Assembly: GCA_964437425.1 (NCBI GenBank)
Contig: CAYTGO010000031.1
Coordinates: 1 to 34,428 of the forward strand
DNA: 34,428 nucleotides
Source of the DNA: Scalindua sp964437425
GTDB taxonomy: Bacteria; Planctomycetota; Brocadiia; Brocadiales; Scalinduaceae
Reading direction: 5' to 3'
This document shows, one piece after another, positions 1-7,332 of this stretch. A program made the translations under genes and the position numbers. Numbering within the stretch: the first letter of the stretch is position 1; the number at the start of each line of letters is the position of its first letter. The notes under the pieces were generated by a model, which worked only from the letters and a program-made list of their open reading frames with translations, had not been told where the DNA came from and made no database searches.

Positions 1-965
1 CCTTTGGATGTTACATTATGCCCCCACTTACCTGATGTATTGTTGTACATGTGACAGATCTGACATGTAGGAGCACGCATTTCAGGCCCACCAAGAGCCA
101 GATCATTCAATCCTTTGTCAAATGCCCACGAGTCACCTTCCATAGCATAAATAACACCCATTTTTGATTCTTTGTAGGTTTCAGCATCGGGATGGTCTGC
201 ACCCATATGGCACGAGTAACATGCCTCAGGCTTCCTTGCCTCTTCAGCACTAAACTTATGTCGCGTATGGCAGGGGTCGCATCTCTCCATTGCAGGATGG
301 CACTGATCACATCCTATGAATGAATAACCCTCTCCCCTCCTGAAGCCTTCAATGTACCATGGCACTACAACATTTGAAATCCACGATGCCCTGTGGCTTG
401 GTCTTCCATCTTCAATCTCTGAAGCAAACTCCTCTACCTGCTGCCTGTGACACTTTTTACATACATCATCAGCTACTGGCAAAAACAGTTCATCATGGCT
501 TTCACCATGACAAAAATTACATGTTATCTGCTCTATCTTTATGCCAGACGCCTCCTCAATCGCCCGCGTCTTTTCTGCAAACATAGCATTTTTCCTAGGG
601 TTTGCGTGAGCCGACGTCTTCCAGGATCGCACGATTCCGGGTGTAACTTCCTCATGGCAGCCCATACAATCCCCTGAAGCATAATCTTCAAAGAGATCCT
701 TGAATGCGCTTAAATCTGGCCTTATATAATGATTCTTCGGACTCCAGTACATATGGAGCGGCGTAGGCTTATAGTAGTCAGCCCAAGGGCCACTACCCTT
801 CTCCAGACCAACCCACTCTTCAAAACCTTTTTGACCTTTCTCAGTCGGGAAGACTAATCTTTCCGGAGATGGGTTAACGGATCCCTGCGCAAAGATTGTT
901 CCACCGCTAAATATCAGAAAAGCCACACAAATTAATGATATGACGCCAACCCTCAAATGCTTCAT
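1..965 (-). CDS. HAO-like octaheme cytochrome c (3' end outside window)
   Basis: Open frame from ATG at 965 to the window edge, 321 codons visible. The N-terminus is a Sec signal peptide (hydrophobic residues 6-25, likely cut near A26). Seven CxxCH haem motifs are visible, starting at C100, C149, C169, C219, C229, C249 and C301; the family has eight, so the last lies outside. The paired CDQCH/CDPCH motifs, the RHKFS stretch after the fifth and the CHMGADHPDAE stretch around the sixth are typical of hydroxylamine oxidoreductases. By order, the fourth (C219) would be the catalytic P460-type haem. The tyrosine that cross-links this haem in oxidative HAOs lies nearer the C-terminus and cannot be judged here, so oxidative versus reductive function stays open. 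It is the last visible gene of the Rieske/cytochrome b cluster. From memory, Kuenenia has an HAO-like protein in a comparable bc cluster. A 343-base gap and a strong ribosome site suggest partly independent expression. Confidence 0.88.
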   Translation of the reverse strand, partial: MKHLRVGVISLICVAFLIFSGGTIFAQGSVNPSPERLVFPTEKGQKGFEEWVGLEKGSGPWADYYKPTPLHMYWSPKNHYIRPDLSAFKDLFEDYASGDCMGCHEEVTPGIVRSWKTSAHANPRKNAMFAEKTRAIEEASGIKIEQITCNFCHGESHDELFLPVADDVCKKCHRQQVEEFASEIEDGRPSHRASWISNVVVPWYIEGFRRGEGYSFIGCDQCHPAMERCDPCHTRHKFSAEEARKPEACYSCHMGADHPDAETYKESKMGVIYAMEGDSWAFDKGLNDLALGGPEMRAPTCQICHMYNNTSGKWGHNVTSK

Positions 966-1308
966 CTAGCCCCCCCCTCTCACTCTGAAATTATAAATCC
1001 ACAAAGTCTAGGTAAATGAACATGTCGTCTACAAACCCTAACATCATGATACAACAGAAGATACATATGTCAACTACAATATACCGCATTAGGAAATATT
1101 TTCCCGGTATATAAGCTTACAAAAGGCACGGTGTACAACATATAACACCATACTCTCTCCACTTACGATTGCCACAGATAACTCAACTGATAAACTAACG
1201 AAAGAGCTAGAAAACCAGATAAACAACACTCTTAATAAATATAACGCAATAACAACATTAATCGCAAGTCAAGAACTCTAAAATACCAGCACATTTCGAA
1301 ATGTATAA
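966..1308. other. Intergenic region upstream of the HAO-like gene
   Basis: The 343 bases between the hexaheme gene stop (1309) and the HAO-like start (965) hold no credible ORF. They contain a candidate minus-strand -10 box at 990-995 and a ribosome site with a run of eight G (970-977 as C on the plus strand) directly before the HAO-like ATG. The gap is much longer than the others in this cluster, which fits an internal promoter. No terminator hairpin was found. Confidence 0.6.
970..995 (-). promoter_or_regulatory. Candidate -10 box and G-rich ribosome site of the HAO-like gene
   Basis: Read on the minus strand, a perfect TATAAT lies at 995-990. About 12 bases downstream is GAGAGGGGGGGG, with its G8 tract 5 bases from the ATG at 965. 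No good -35 box sits 16-18 bases upstream of the -10. The ribosome site is convincing; the promoter is only a candidate. Confidence 0.35.
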
Positions 1309-2319
1309 TTATTTTACGTGTGCAACATCCTTAAAATATTCCTTACGCATTTCATGTCTTTTTGGGATATGACAACTACCACAGATCTTAAAGTCAAAAG
1401 AGATTTTGGCCAGTTTTTGACCCTCTTCTACATCACCCTTGTGCTCACCCGCCATAAGGTGGCTGTACACCTCACCAGGACCATGGCATCCTTCACAACC
1501 AACACCCTGCTCAGAGTATGTCTTCTTGTCCTCCCTGTAACCGGTGGTATGGCACTTGTGACATTGCTTTTTATAATCAGTACTACCGCTTCTGTAATCA
1601 GGCTCTTTCACGATCCTGTCGAAGGTCTTAAACTTAGTCCTACTCCACCTTTCGACGTGTTCCGGATGCATTTTCTTGTGACATTTAATACACTTCCTCC
1701 TACCAACATAAATTTGGTACTCACCTGTCGGGCCATAGAAACTCTCCACCCTTAGCCTGTCTTCACTGTCAGGATTCAATTCGTGAAGCCGCTTCCACAT
1801 TTTTATAAACTCATCGGCAGAAGCAGTACGAGGGCCTTCCATTTCTTTCCTGTCTGCATGAGACCCTTCATGCGCACGTTCAGATTCTAGTGCCCTGCCA
1901 TTGCCACCATGACATACCGTACACCCATAAATATCATAAGCAATTGGAAGTCCTTCCGGATGTAATTCATGTAATTCATCTTCATCAATATGGCATGTCA
2001 TACATCTTTCTACCCTATGCCCATTCTCCTGATTACTCCAAAGCCCCTCACCTTTGAGCAATATCTGCTTTATTTTAAACTTTGTACCTTTCAAACCCTT
2101 AATCTTATCCTCCAGCTCCTTTGCTTTTTTCGGATCACCCCATTCCGGGTTTGACCAGAACTCGTAGTCTTCTTCCGCTTTAGCAACCTTTTTCTTGATA
2201 ACCGCCCTTTGGTGTTGCTTCCACTCGGGATTATACTCTTTATAAAACCACACCACCGAAACACCCAGCATCAAGATAGATATCACAAGCAACCATATTA
2301 ATTTGACGTAATGATCCAT
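1309..2319 (-). CDS. Membrane-anchored hexaheme cytochrome c
   Basis: 336 residues. One N-terminal membrane helix (about residues 6-25), not obviously cleaved, then a charged linker and a periplasmic domain with six CxxCH motifs at C106, C133, C210, C253, C275 and C313. The spacing and surroundings of the last four (CIKCHKKMHPEHVERW, QCHKCHTTGY, GVGCEGCHGPGE, CGSCH) resemble the cytochrome c554 family of multiheme electron carriers. The start lies only 3 bases past the stop of the subunit-IV gene (2323), so the two are translationally linked. In this position it most likely takes over the role of cytochrome c1/f, passing electrons from the Rieske protein toward the HAO-like protein. That role is inferred from gene order. 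No catalytic haem can be recognised from sequence alone. Confidence 0.88.
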   Translation of the reverse strand: MDHYVKLIWLLVISILMLGVSVVWFYKEYNPEWKQHQRAVIKKKVAKAEEDYEFWSNPEWGDPKKAKELEDKIKGLKGTKFKIKQILLKGEGLWSNQENGHRVERCMTCHIDEDELHELHPEGLPIAYDIYGCTVCHGGNGRALESERAHEGSHADRKEMEGPRTASADEFIKMWKRLHELNPDSEDRLRVESFYGPTGEYQIYVGRRKCIKCHKKMHPEHVERWSRTKFKTFDRIVKEPDYRSGSTDYKKQCHKCHTTGYREDKKTYSEQGVGCEGCHGPGEVYSHLMAGEHKGDVEEGQKLAKISFDFKICGSCHIPKRHEMRKEYFKDVAHVK

Positions 2320-2322
2320 TAT

Positions 2323-3162
2323 TTAAAAGTTTAGAGCTGTATTAAAAATCTGAAGAGATAAAATGTATTTGACATCAAATACATATCTTAGGAAGATTTT
2401 AATTGGAACTAACAACATCACTGCCATTAAACTTACAAAAATATAGTATCTAACTGTACCCAAAGTTTTATAAAAACTTTTGAAAATTAGCCTTGGAACG
2501 ATTACACAGGCACTAAAGTACATAATGAAGAACGCAAACCCGCCTGCAATGTGAAAGTTCACCATCTCAACCGGTGGCGTGACCTTAGCAATAGTTTTAT
2601 CTTCCCATGGCCAGTAAAACACCCTGCCAGGACCCCTGAAGAACTGTCCGAGAATTATCAGGATATACCACATTGCATAACCAAAGCAGAAAGCAGACAC
2701 CGCAATCGGCCTCACTCTAAATGAGTACCATCCGATACCGGATTCTTTATTTGGATCAACAAAAGGCAGAACTATTAAGCCAACAAGCAATATAGAAGGA
2801 ATTACAACCCCTGCCAGCCATGGATCAAAATATATAAGCAGTTCCTGAAGCCCGATAAAATACCATGGCGCTCTCTCATCAAGCGGCGTATCAGATGGAT
2901 TTGCTAACTCCTTCAGTGGTGCATCCATATAGAGAGACCACACCATAATTATGAAGGTGAATAACAGACCTGCAATAAACTCTATCCCAACAGAGTCACG
3001 GAGGTGTTTGACTGTGTAGTCCTGCTCTTTCGGAGTTAACGTTTCGAATCCTTCTTTATAATCAGAAGCTATATGAACATCCTTGACGTATTCCCATTCC
3101 CTCTTTGACATACGGACTATTACTTCATCCTTATCTTTTGACTCGTCTTGTTCTTCAGCCAT
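2323..3162 (-). CDS. Cytochrome b C-terminal half (subunit IV / PetD type) of the bc complex
   Basis: 279 residues. About 60 cytoplasmic residues lead into roughly five membrane helices (about 58-79, 115-137, 152-176, 203-229, 238-259). The Qo-site motif is APWY (A98-Y101) within ERAPWYFIGLQELL, where mitochondrial-type cytochrome b has PEWY. APWY variants occur in menaquinol-oxidising bacterial complexes. Plant subunit IV has three helices, so this protein carries extra C-terminal helices. The split of cytochrome b into a b6-like N-half and this C-half is the b6f arrangement. It lies 52 bases after the cytochrome b6-type gene and 3 bases before the hexaheme gene, clearly within one operon. 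Together with the N-half it should form the quinol-oxidising Qo site. Confidence 0.9.
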   Translation of the reverse strand: MAEEQDESKDKDEVIVRMSKREWEYVKDVHIASDYKEGFETLTPKEQDYTVKHLRDSVGIEFIAGLLFTFIIMVWSLYMDAPLKELANPSDTPLDERAPWYFIGLQELLIYFDPWLAGVVIPSILLVGLIVLPFVDPNKESGIGWYSFRVRPIAVSAFCFGYAMWYILIILGQFFRGPGRVFYWPWEDKTIAKVTPPVEMVNFHIAGGFAFFIMYFSACVIVPRLIFKSFYKTLGTVRYYIFVSLMAVMLLVPIKIFLRYVFDVKYILSLQIFNTALNF

Positions 3163-3214
3163 ATCTTGTTCTTCCTGAAATAATGTATGTTACGTACCGT
3201 CTATAAAAGCAGAA

Positions 3215-4012
3215 TTAAAGTGGCCCTGAAACCCCTCCCGCTCTCCGAATTCGCCAGAAGTGAAAACCCATTAAACCGGTTATTCCGAGGGGAAGTGCTA
3301 TCGCATGCAAAAGATAAAATCGTAATAAAGTAGGCTGCCCAACTGCAGCGCCACCCACCAAGATAGAGTTCACATCCTTTCCTGACTCTAGCAATGCAAA
3401 CGGCCCCTTTGCCCCTAATAATGGAGCGTTCTCACCCATGCTGCACCCTATAGTAACTCCCCAGTAAGCAAGCTGATCCCATGGAAGCAAATACCCTGTA
3501 AAACTTGAAAGCATTGTCAATACCAGTAATATTACCCCTACGATCCAGTTCAACTCCCTTGGAGGCTTGTATGCTCCTGTTAAAAACACACGTAACATAT
3601 GAAGAGACACAAACATTACCATTAAGTGTGCAGTCCACCTATGCATATTCCTTATTAGAACACCAAACGGTACAATGTATCTAAAGTCCTCAACATTCGC
3701 ATAAGCCTTGTTGACATCAGGGTTATAATAAATCATCAGAAACGCTCCCGTGCATGAAAGCAATGCGAAGAAGAAAACGCTTAGTCCCCCAAGACAAAAT
3801 GTGTACATTATAATTCTTTTACCGCCCACGCTCATATTGTACGGGTGCAATTGCATGATCTTGGCAATTCCACGCATTAAGCTGTTAATTGGGGAGAAAG
3901 GTTTGAATTCACCAAACAAAAGGTCTCCAAATATAGCCTTCCATACTTGCGTACCTTTTGCTAATTCTTTTATATCTTTACCTTTTTCTTCCTTTTCCTT
4001 TTTTTCTTCCAT
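3215..4012 (-). CDS. Cytochrome b6-type N-terminal half of the bc complex
   Basis: 265 residues with a lysine/glutamate-rich cytoplasmic N-terminus (1-20) and four membrane helices. Both b-haem ligand pairs are present: H124 and H138 in helix B (RNMHRWTAH...SLHMLRVF) and H236 and H251 in helix D (LLHAIALP...GFHFWRIRR), spaced 14 and 15 as in b6. C73 in TFCLGG aligns without gaps with the plant b6 cysteine (YCLGG) that holds the extra covalent haem ci/cn. The protein ends in GGVSGPL, matching the b6 C-terminus. It is the second gene of the operon, 98 bases after the Rieske gene. Homology is certain; presence of haem ci is inferred from the conserved cysteine. Confidence 0.93.
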   Translation of the reverse strand: MEEKKEKEEKGKDIKELAKGTQVWKAIFGDLLFGEFKPFSPINSLMRGIAKIMQLHPYNMSVGGKRIIMYTFCLGGLSVFFFALLSCTGAFLMIYYNPDVNKAYANVEDFRYIVPFGVLIRNMHRWTAHLMVMFVSLHMLRVFLTGAYKPPRELNWIVGVILLVLTMLSSFTGYLLPWDQLAYWGVTIGCSMGENAPLLGAKGPFALLESGKDVNSILVGGAAVGQPTLLRFYLLHAIALPLGITGLMGFHFWRIRRAGGVSGPL

Positions 4013-4110
4013 AACTGAATCAACTCCTTATCAAAATGACATAACGGCTATTGTCAGACAAGTTGCAATCCAAAATTACTTTTTATGAAGCCAAGAACAC
4101 TCATAGTCTA

Positions 4111-4671
4111 TTACCCTGTCTCGACAGGCAGTATATAATCAATATCTACAAGCCTGTCCTTGTCTACCAGCAAACGGCCATCATCACTTACCTCAACAAA
4201 CGCACGCGCCAGAGGTTTTGGTGGAGGGCCGGCAAAGTTAACTCCATTTTTGTAAAACTGCCCACCATGACACGGACATTTAAATATTTGCTCTTTCTCA
4301 AGCCATCGAGGCTGACATGATAAGTGCGTACATACCGCTATAAGCGCATATATCCCTTTTTCCTCTCTGATAATCCATACCTTGCGTGTTTCTATGAGCG
4401 TCACAGAACCCAAAGGATAATCTTCCGGTTTGCCTGCTTTAAAAATGTTTGAAGGTTCATACGATACCCTGGGAATCAAATAACGAACTACTGAAAAACT
4501 CCACATAGAAACAAGCCCCCAGAACGACAGCCATGCTCCCCAGAAAAGACATCTTCGCGTAATCGTCTTTGGATGGCCAAGCAGAGTGCCAGGTTCGTAC
4601 GATCCACTAATTTCTGCTGTAGACTTTTCCCTTATAGTCTTTAAGTATTTTACGTCAATCTTATCAGCCAT
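4111..4671 (-). CDS. Rieske 2Fe-2S protein of the bc complex
   Basis: 186 residues. The twin arginine R39-R40, just before one membrane helix (about 42-64), fits Tat export with a retained anchor. The cluster ligands are in CTHLSC (C114, H116, C119) and CPCHGG (C132, C134, H135). C114, H116, C132 and C134/H135 cover the usual two-Cys/two-His set, and C119/C134 are the usual disulfide pair. The second box lacks both residues that normally raise the cluster potential: the Ser after CPCHG is Gly137 and the following Tyr is Phe139. A proline-rich loop (AGPPPKPL) follows as in the family. It is the first gene of the bc operon, facing a 745-base control region. No strong ribosome site precedes the ATG. 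Confidence 0.94.
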   Translation of the reverse strand: MADKIDVKYLKTIREKSTAEISGSYEPGTLLGHPKTITRRCLFWGAWLSFWGLVSMWSFSVVRYLIPRVSYEPSNIFKAGKPEDYPLGSVTLIETRKVWIIREEKGIYALIAVCTHLSCQPRWLEKEQIFKCPCHGGQFYKNGVNFAGPPPKPLARAFVEVSDDGRLLVDKDRLVDIDYILPVETG

Positions 4672-5189
4672 ATTTAATACTTAACAAGAAACGATAGATA
4701 AAAAACTGAAGAATTTTGCTACCAAGAGAAACTGCAACCTGAGAAGACAGTAAATTTAATATTATTTATGCCTGATTAGTGGACTATAAGGCGAGACTCT
4801 TCACCTAGATTGAAACAGGGTTATCCCAAAGATTATCATTAACTAACACAGAGAAGCGGAACAAAGAGTATCAATGGGCTTTACCATATATCCACATTCA
4901 AGCTACCGTAATCCACTACAAAAATACGGAAAACATCTTCGTTAATTACTGTGTATATAACATCTTAGAACAAATACAGCTTGTCAAATACTGTACTTTA
5001 TAACTTTACAATCTATTTTGAGCATATCCCTTTATTTAAGGACGGCTCAAGACTTATCGCAAAAAATATACCACAAAAACAGAAGTAATACAAAAGAGCT
5101 GCACAGGCATAAGCCCCTACTATTATAGTACTTATGCAAGTATGCTTTAAATATGCAATTTTCCTGATCGCATTCTCGATCTGATATTG

Positions 5190-5285
5190 TGACAGCCTGT
5201 CAATACACTTTACAATTCACCAAAATTGAGGACATTATGTCAGCAGCTGATAGCAATTGTTTTGTTGGCTCTGAAGAAATGCAGC
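5190..5285 (-). promoter_or_regulatory. Two-dyad regulatory element, copy A (bc operon side)
   Basis: A perfect dyad TGACA-GCC-TGTCA lies at 5190-5202 and a second dyad GGACATTATGTCA at 5230-5242, centres 40 bp apart. The spacer shares the CAATTCA core with copy B. A conserved box CTCTGAAGAAATG with a trailing AGC lies at 5269-5285. The element recurs at 13124-13255. I assign it to the minus strand because only minus-strand genes (Rieske operon here, nirS for copy B) lie downstream of both copies, 519 and 524 bp away. Copy A could also act on the cupredoxin gene. The regulator is unknown. Confidence 0.6.
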
Positions 5286-5311
5286 TTAGGCTAAATGTAG
5301 CTAAAATACTC

Positions 5312-5340
5312 TTGTAATCAAAACAATGAAGATGTAGAAT
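5312..5340 (+). promoter_or_regulatory. Candidate sigma-70-type promoter of the cupredoxin gene
   Basis: TTGTAA at 5312-5317 and TAGAAT at 5335-5340 are separated by 17 bases. This would start transcription near 5347, giving a leader of about 70 bases before the ATG at 5417. The -35 match is 4 of 6 and the -10 match 5 of 6. Candidate only, but the spacing is ideal and it lies just downstream of the two-dyad element. Confidence 0.35.
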
Positions 5341-5416
5341 TTTTTTGTAAGCTTTTCAAGAATTCTAGAGTAGCGATTCCTGAATATTGACACTAATAAT
5401 TAAAGAGGAGTATATG

Positions 5417-5830
5417 ATGAAAAGAGCCGTGATTGTGTTAAATACAGCTGTTTTATTAATAATATTCTCTTTTTATGGGCGTAGCATTGCCGACCAAACT
5501 AATAGTGACTTAGAAGGTGCATCAGCCAGCGAGCCAACAACACATATTGTTGAGATGACGGGTGATTATGAGTTTGTCCCCTCTTCCTTAACGATAAAGC
5601 AAGGAGATAGTGTGAAATGGGTCGTGACCGGCAATAAGCCTCACGAAGTAGCAAGTGGACCAGTAATTGAAACGGAAGACGGAAGGGAAGGCGTGCCTGA
5701 TGGCCACTGGAAAACTGACAAAATGGCTTCGGGGAGCTTTACCTACACTTTTCACTCTACCGGCACATTTCCTTATTACTGTGATTCTCATGTTGATGTG
5801 GGAATGATAGGGACGATTACAGTTAAATAA
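5417..5830 (+). CDS. Secreted cupredoxin (plastocyanin/amicyanin-like blue copper protein)
   Basis: 137 residues from the ATG at 5417. Tandem ATGs at 5414 and 5417 follow AAAGAGGAG (5402-5410); the second has the better 6-base spacing. An in-frame TTG at 5387 is unlikely. A signal peptide spans residues 1-25. The mature part is a single cupredoxin domain (DYEFVPSSLTIKQGDSVKW). The type-1 copper ligands are H76 (KPHEV), C122 (YYC), H125 and M130 in the C-x2-H-x4-M spacing of plastocyanins. It is a soluble periplasmic/anammoxosome one-electron carrier. Lying back-to-back with a bc complex and near nirS, it is a good candidate to carry electrons from one to the other, or to a haem protein. That is inference from position. 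Confidence 0.9.
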   Translation: MKRAVIVLNTAVLLIIFSFYGRSIADQTNSDLEGASASEPTTHIVEMTGDYEFVPSSLTIKQGDSVKWVVTGNKPHEVASGPVIETEDGREGVPDGHWKTDKMASGSFTYTFHSTGTFPYYCDSHVDVGMIGTITVK

Positions 5831-5963
5831 TTCCCTCATGAAGAATATCAATACTCGATTCGACTCAGCCGGCGTGACAAGTACTCCAATCTTTGATATT
5901 CGCTGTTAACTTTAGCTCATTTGCCTAAATCGTAATTCACAAATCTATCTTGGTCAAGATATT

Positions 5964-6836
5964 ATGTTACATAACAAACTCACGGTATTGAACCTTGTTA
6001 AGGCTGCGATGGTTACTCTACTCATCCTCTCTTGTCTATCGTTTATTGGATGCGGCAAAACCAACAAAGACAAAACAGATGAAGGCACAACTGATAAAGT
6101 AGTCACGTTAATCCAATGGCTTAAGGACAAAGACAGAAGTGTCCGGCAGATGTCGGCAGAGCAGCTGGGGGAGAGGAAAGAGGTTCGCGCAGTTGCACCC
6201 CTAATCGCGGCACTGAAGGATAATAACAGAACTGTCCGACAGTGCGCAGCTGAGGCGCTGGGGGAGATAAAGGATGCTCGCTCAGTTGAACCCCTGATTG
6301 TCGCCCTTAATGATAACCACAAAAGTGTTCGGTGGAGTGCAGCAGGAGCACTGGGAGAGATAGGTGCGCCAGCAGTGGAATCCTTAATTTCTGCGCTGAA
6401 AGGCAGTGACAGTAGAGTACGACAATATGCAGCGGCAGCGCTGGGAAAGATAAAGGATGCACGCGCCGTTGAGCCCTTAATTGCTACCTTGAATGATGTC
6501 GACAGCAGCACCCGGGACGCTGCGACAAGGGCGCTTGGAAAGATAAAGGATGCACGTGCTGTTAAGCCATTGATCACCGCGCTGAAGGACAATGAAAGCA
6601 GTGTCCGTCGGGATGCGGCAGGGGCACTGGGAGAGCTTGGGGATGCCCGCGCAGTCCAACCATTGATTGATGCACTGAAAGACAATAATAGCACTGTTCA
6701 GTGGTGTGCGGCAGAGGCATTGGGAAAAATCAAGGATGCCCGTGCAGTTGAGCACTTAATTGATACACTTGAAGATAATGACAGAGGTGTCTGGAGGAAG
6801 GCAGAAGAGGCGCTGGAAGAAATAGAGGGAAAATGA
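5964..6836 (+). CDS. HEAT/PBS-lyase-repeat lipoprotein
   Basis: 290 residues. A hydrophobic N-terminus (about 12-30) carries two possible lipobox cysteines, ILSC24 and FIGC30, so it is probably a lipid-anchored exported protein. From K54 on it consists of about eight tandem helical repeats of 31 residues (the third is 29) with the pattern KDnnxxVRxxAAxALGxIkDARAVxPLIxAL, characteristic of HEAT/PBS-lyase-like repeats. These form a curved binding scaffold with no enzymatic motif. Some repeats are almost identical in DNA, pointing to recent internal duplication. The stop overlaps the start of the cytochrome c'-like gene by 4 bases (ATGA), so the two are co-translated. It may act as a docking or assembly factor for a nearby exported haem or copper protein; this is inference. 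Confidence 0.85.
   Translation: MLHNKLTVLNLVKAAMVTLLILSCLSFIGCGKTNKDKTDEGTTDKVVTLIQWLKDKDRSVRQMSAEQLGERKEVRAVAPLIAALKDNNRTVRQCAAEALGEIKDARSVEPLIVALNDNHKSVRWSAAGALGEIGAPAVESLISALKGSDSRVRQYAAAALGKIKDARAVEPLIATLNDVDSSTRDAATRALGKIKDARAVKPLITALKDNESSVRRDAAGALGELGDARAVQPLIDALKDNNSTVQWCAAEALGKIKDARAVEHLIDTLEDNDRGVWRKAEEALEEIEGK
6123..6820 (+). repeat. In-gene tandem repeat of about 93 bp (HEAT units)
   Basis: The DNA encoding the HEAT units repeats with a 93-base period. Successive copies share stretches such as AAAGATAAAGGATGCACG around 6447 and 6540. One unit (near 6340-6400) is 6 bases shorter. Such close DNA identity makes copy-number change by recombination plausible. Confidence 0.75.
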
Positions 6837-7312
6837 AATATTCACTCATAATTTTTGCCATATTCATCGGGATATCCATAGTCACTGTCTCCTGCAAGAA
6901 ATCTGAGGAGGTAAAGATAGAAAGGGTCGAAAATATAGAGACGCTTACATCAGATCATGGCAGTCTGGCAGGGGCCATGAAGAAGGCGTCCATGGCTATG
7001 AGAAGACTGGCAAGGACGGTGGAAAACAGTGACTGGGATCAAATGGCTATGTGGGCAGAAGAACTCAAAGAAAACATAGGCTTTAATTGTGTTGAATTAT
7101 ATATGATTGAGAACAATGATGTTTCAAATGAGTTTATGGAATTAAGCAGCAATTTTAACAGCGCTTTAAATAAGTTAATTTCGTGCAGTAAAAACCAAGA
7201 CACCGATAAAGCTAATATTGAATTTGGTAACCTGGTAAGGTCGTGTGACGCATGCCATGAAAGTTTTAACAAAGACGCAGAAACAAAATTAGACTTTACA
7301 GATTCAGGATAA
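6833..7312 (+). CDS. Cytochrome c'-like monoheme lipoprotein
   Basis: 159 residues. A lipoprotein-type signal (hydrophobic 4-20, TVSC21) is followed by a mostly helical domain. The single haem motif CDACH (C138-H142) is near the C-terminus in VRSCDACHESF, the layout of cytochrome c' and related four-helix-bundle cytochromes (C-x2-CH-x2-F near the end). Members of that family bind NO or act as electron carriers, which would fit beside a nitrite reductase. The ATG overlaps the stop of the HEAT lipoprotein gene, implying partnership. Only 20 bases separate it from the convergent radical SAM gene. Whether it binds NO depends on the distal haem pocket, which I cannot judge from sequence. Confidence 0.8.
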   Translation: MKYSLIIFAIFIGISIVTVSCKKSEEVKIERVENIETLTSDHGSLAGAMKKASMAMRRLARTVENSDWDQMAMWAEELKENIGFNCVELYMIENNDVSNEFMELSSNFNSALNKLISCSKNQDTDKANIEFGNLVRSCDACHESFNKDAETKLDFTDSG

Positions 7313-7332
7313 AGTTAGATATTCTAAAACTG

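Larger units (their letters stand above)
4672..5416. other. Divergent control region between bc operon and cupredoxin
   Basis: 745 bases without a credible gene on either strand. The stretch holds the two-dyad element at 5190-5285, which recurs upstream of nirS, and a candidate plus-strand promoter at 5312-5340. From 4672 to about 5180 it is AT-rich; no terminator, tRNA or small ORF with a ribosome site was found. A leader or enhancer-like region of the bc operon is the simplest reading. Confidence 0.6.

Noticed and set aside
1021..1075. Half-dyads ATGTC and ATATGTCAA upstream of the HAO-like gene as a third copy of the two-dyad element
   Set aside because: Neither is a full dyad and the spacing is 45, not 40.
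5252..5285. TTGGC...TGCA in element copy A as a sigma-54 promoter
   Set aside because: GG-to-GC spacing is 12 and copy B lacks the GG.
5387..5416. TTGACA at 5387 with TATATG 18 bases on, as a promoter of the cupredoxin gene
   Set aside because: The -10 would overlap the ribosome site and start codons, so transcription would begin inside the gene. The 5312-5340 candidate fits better.
5954..6694. Minus-strand open frame of 246 codons opposite the HEAT gene
   Set aside because: A serine/arginine-rich shadow of the repeats; the plus frame has a lipoprotein signal and a coherent repeat fold.
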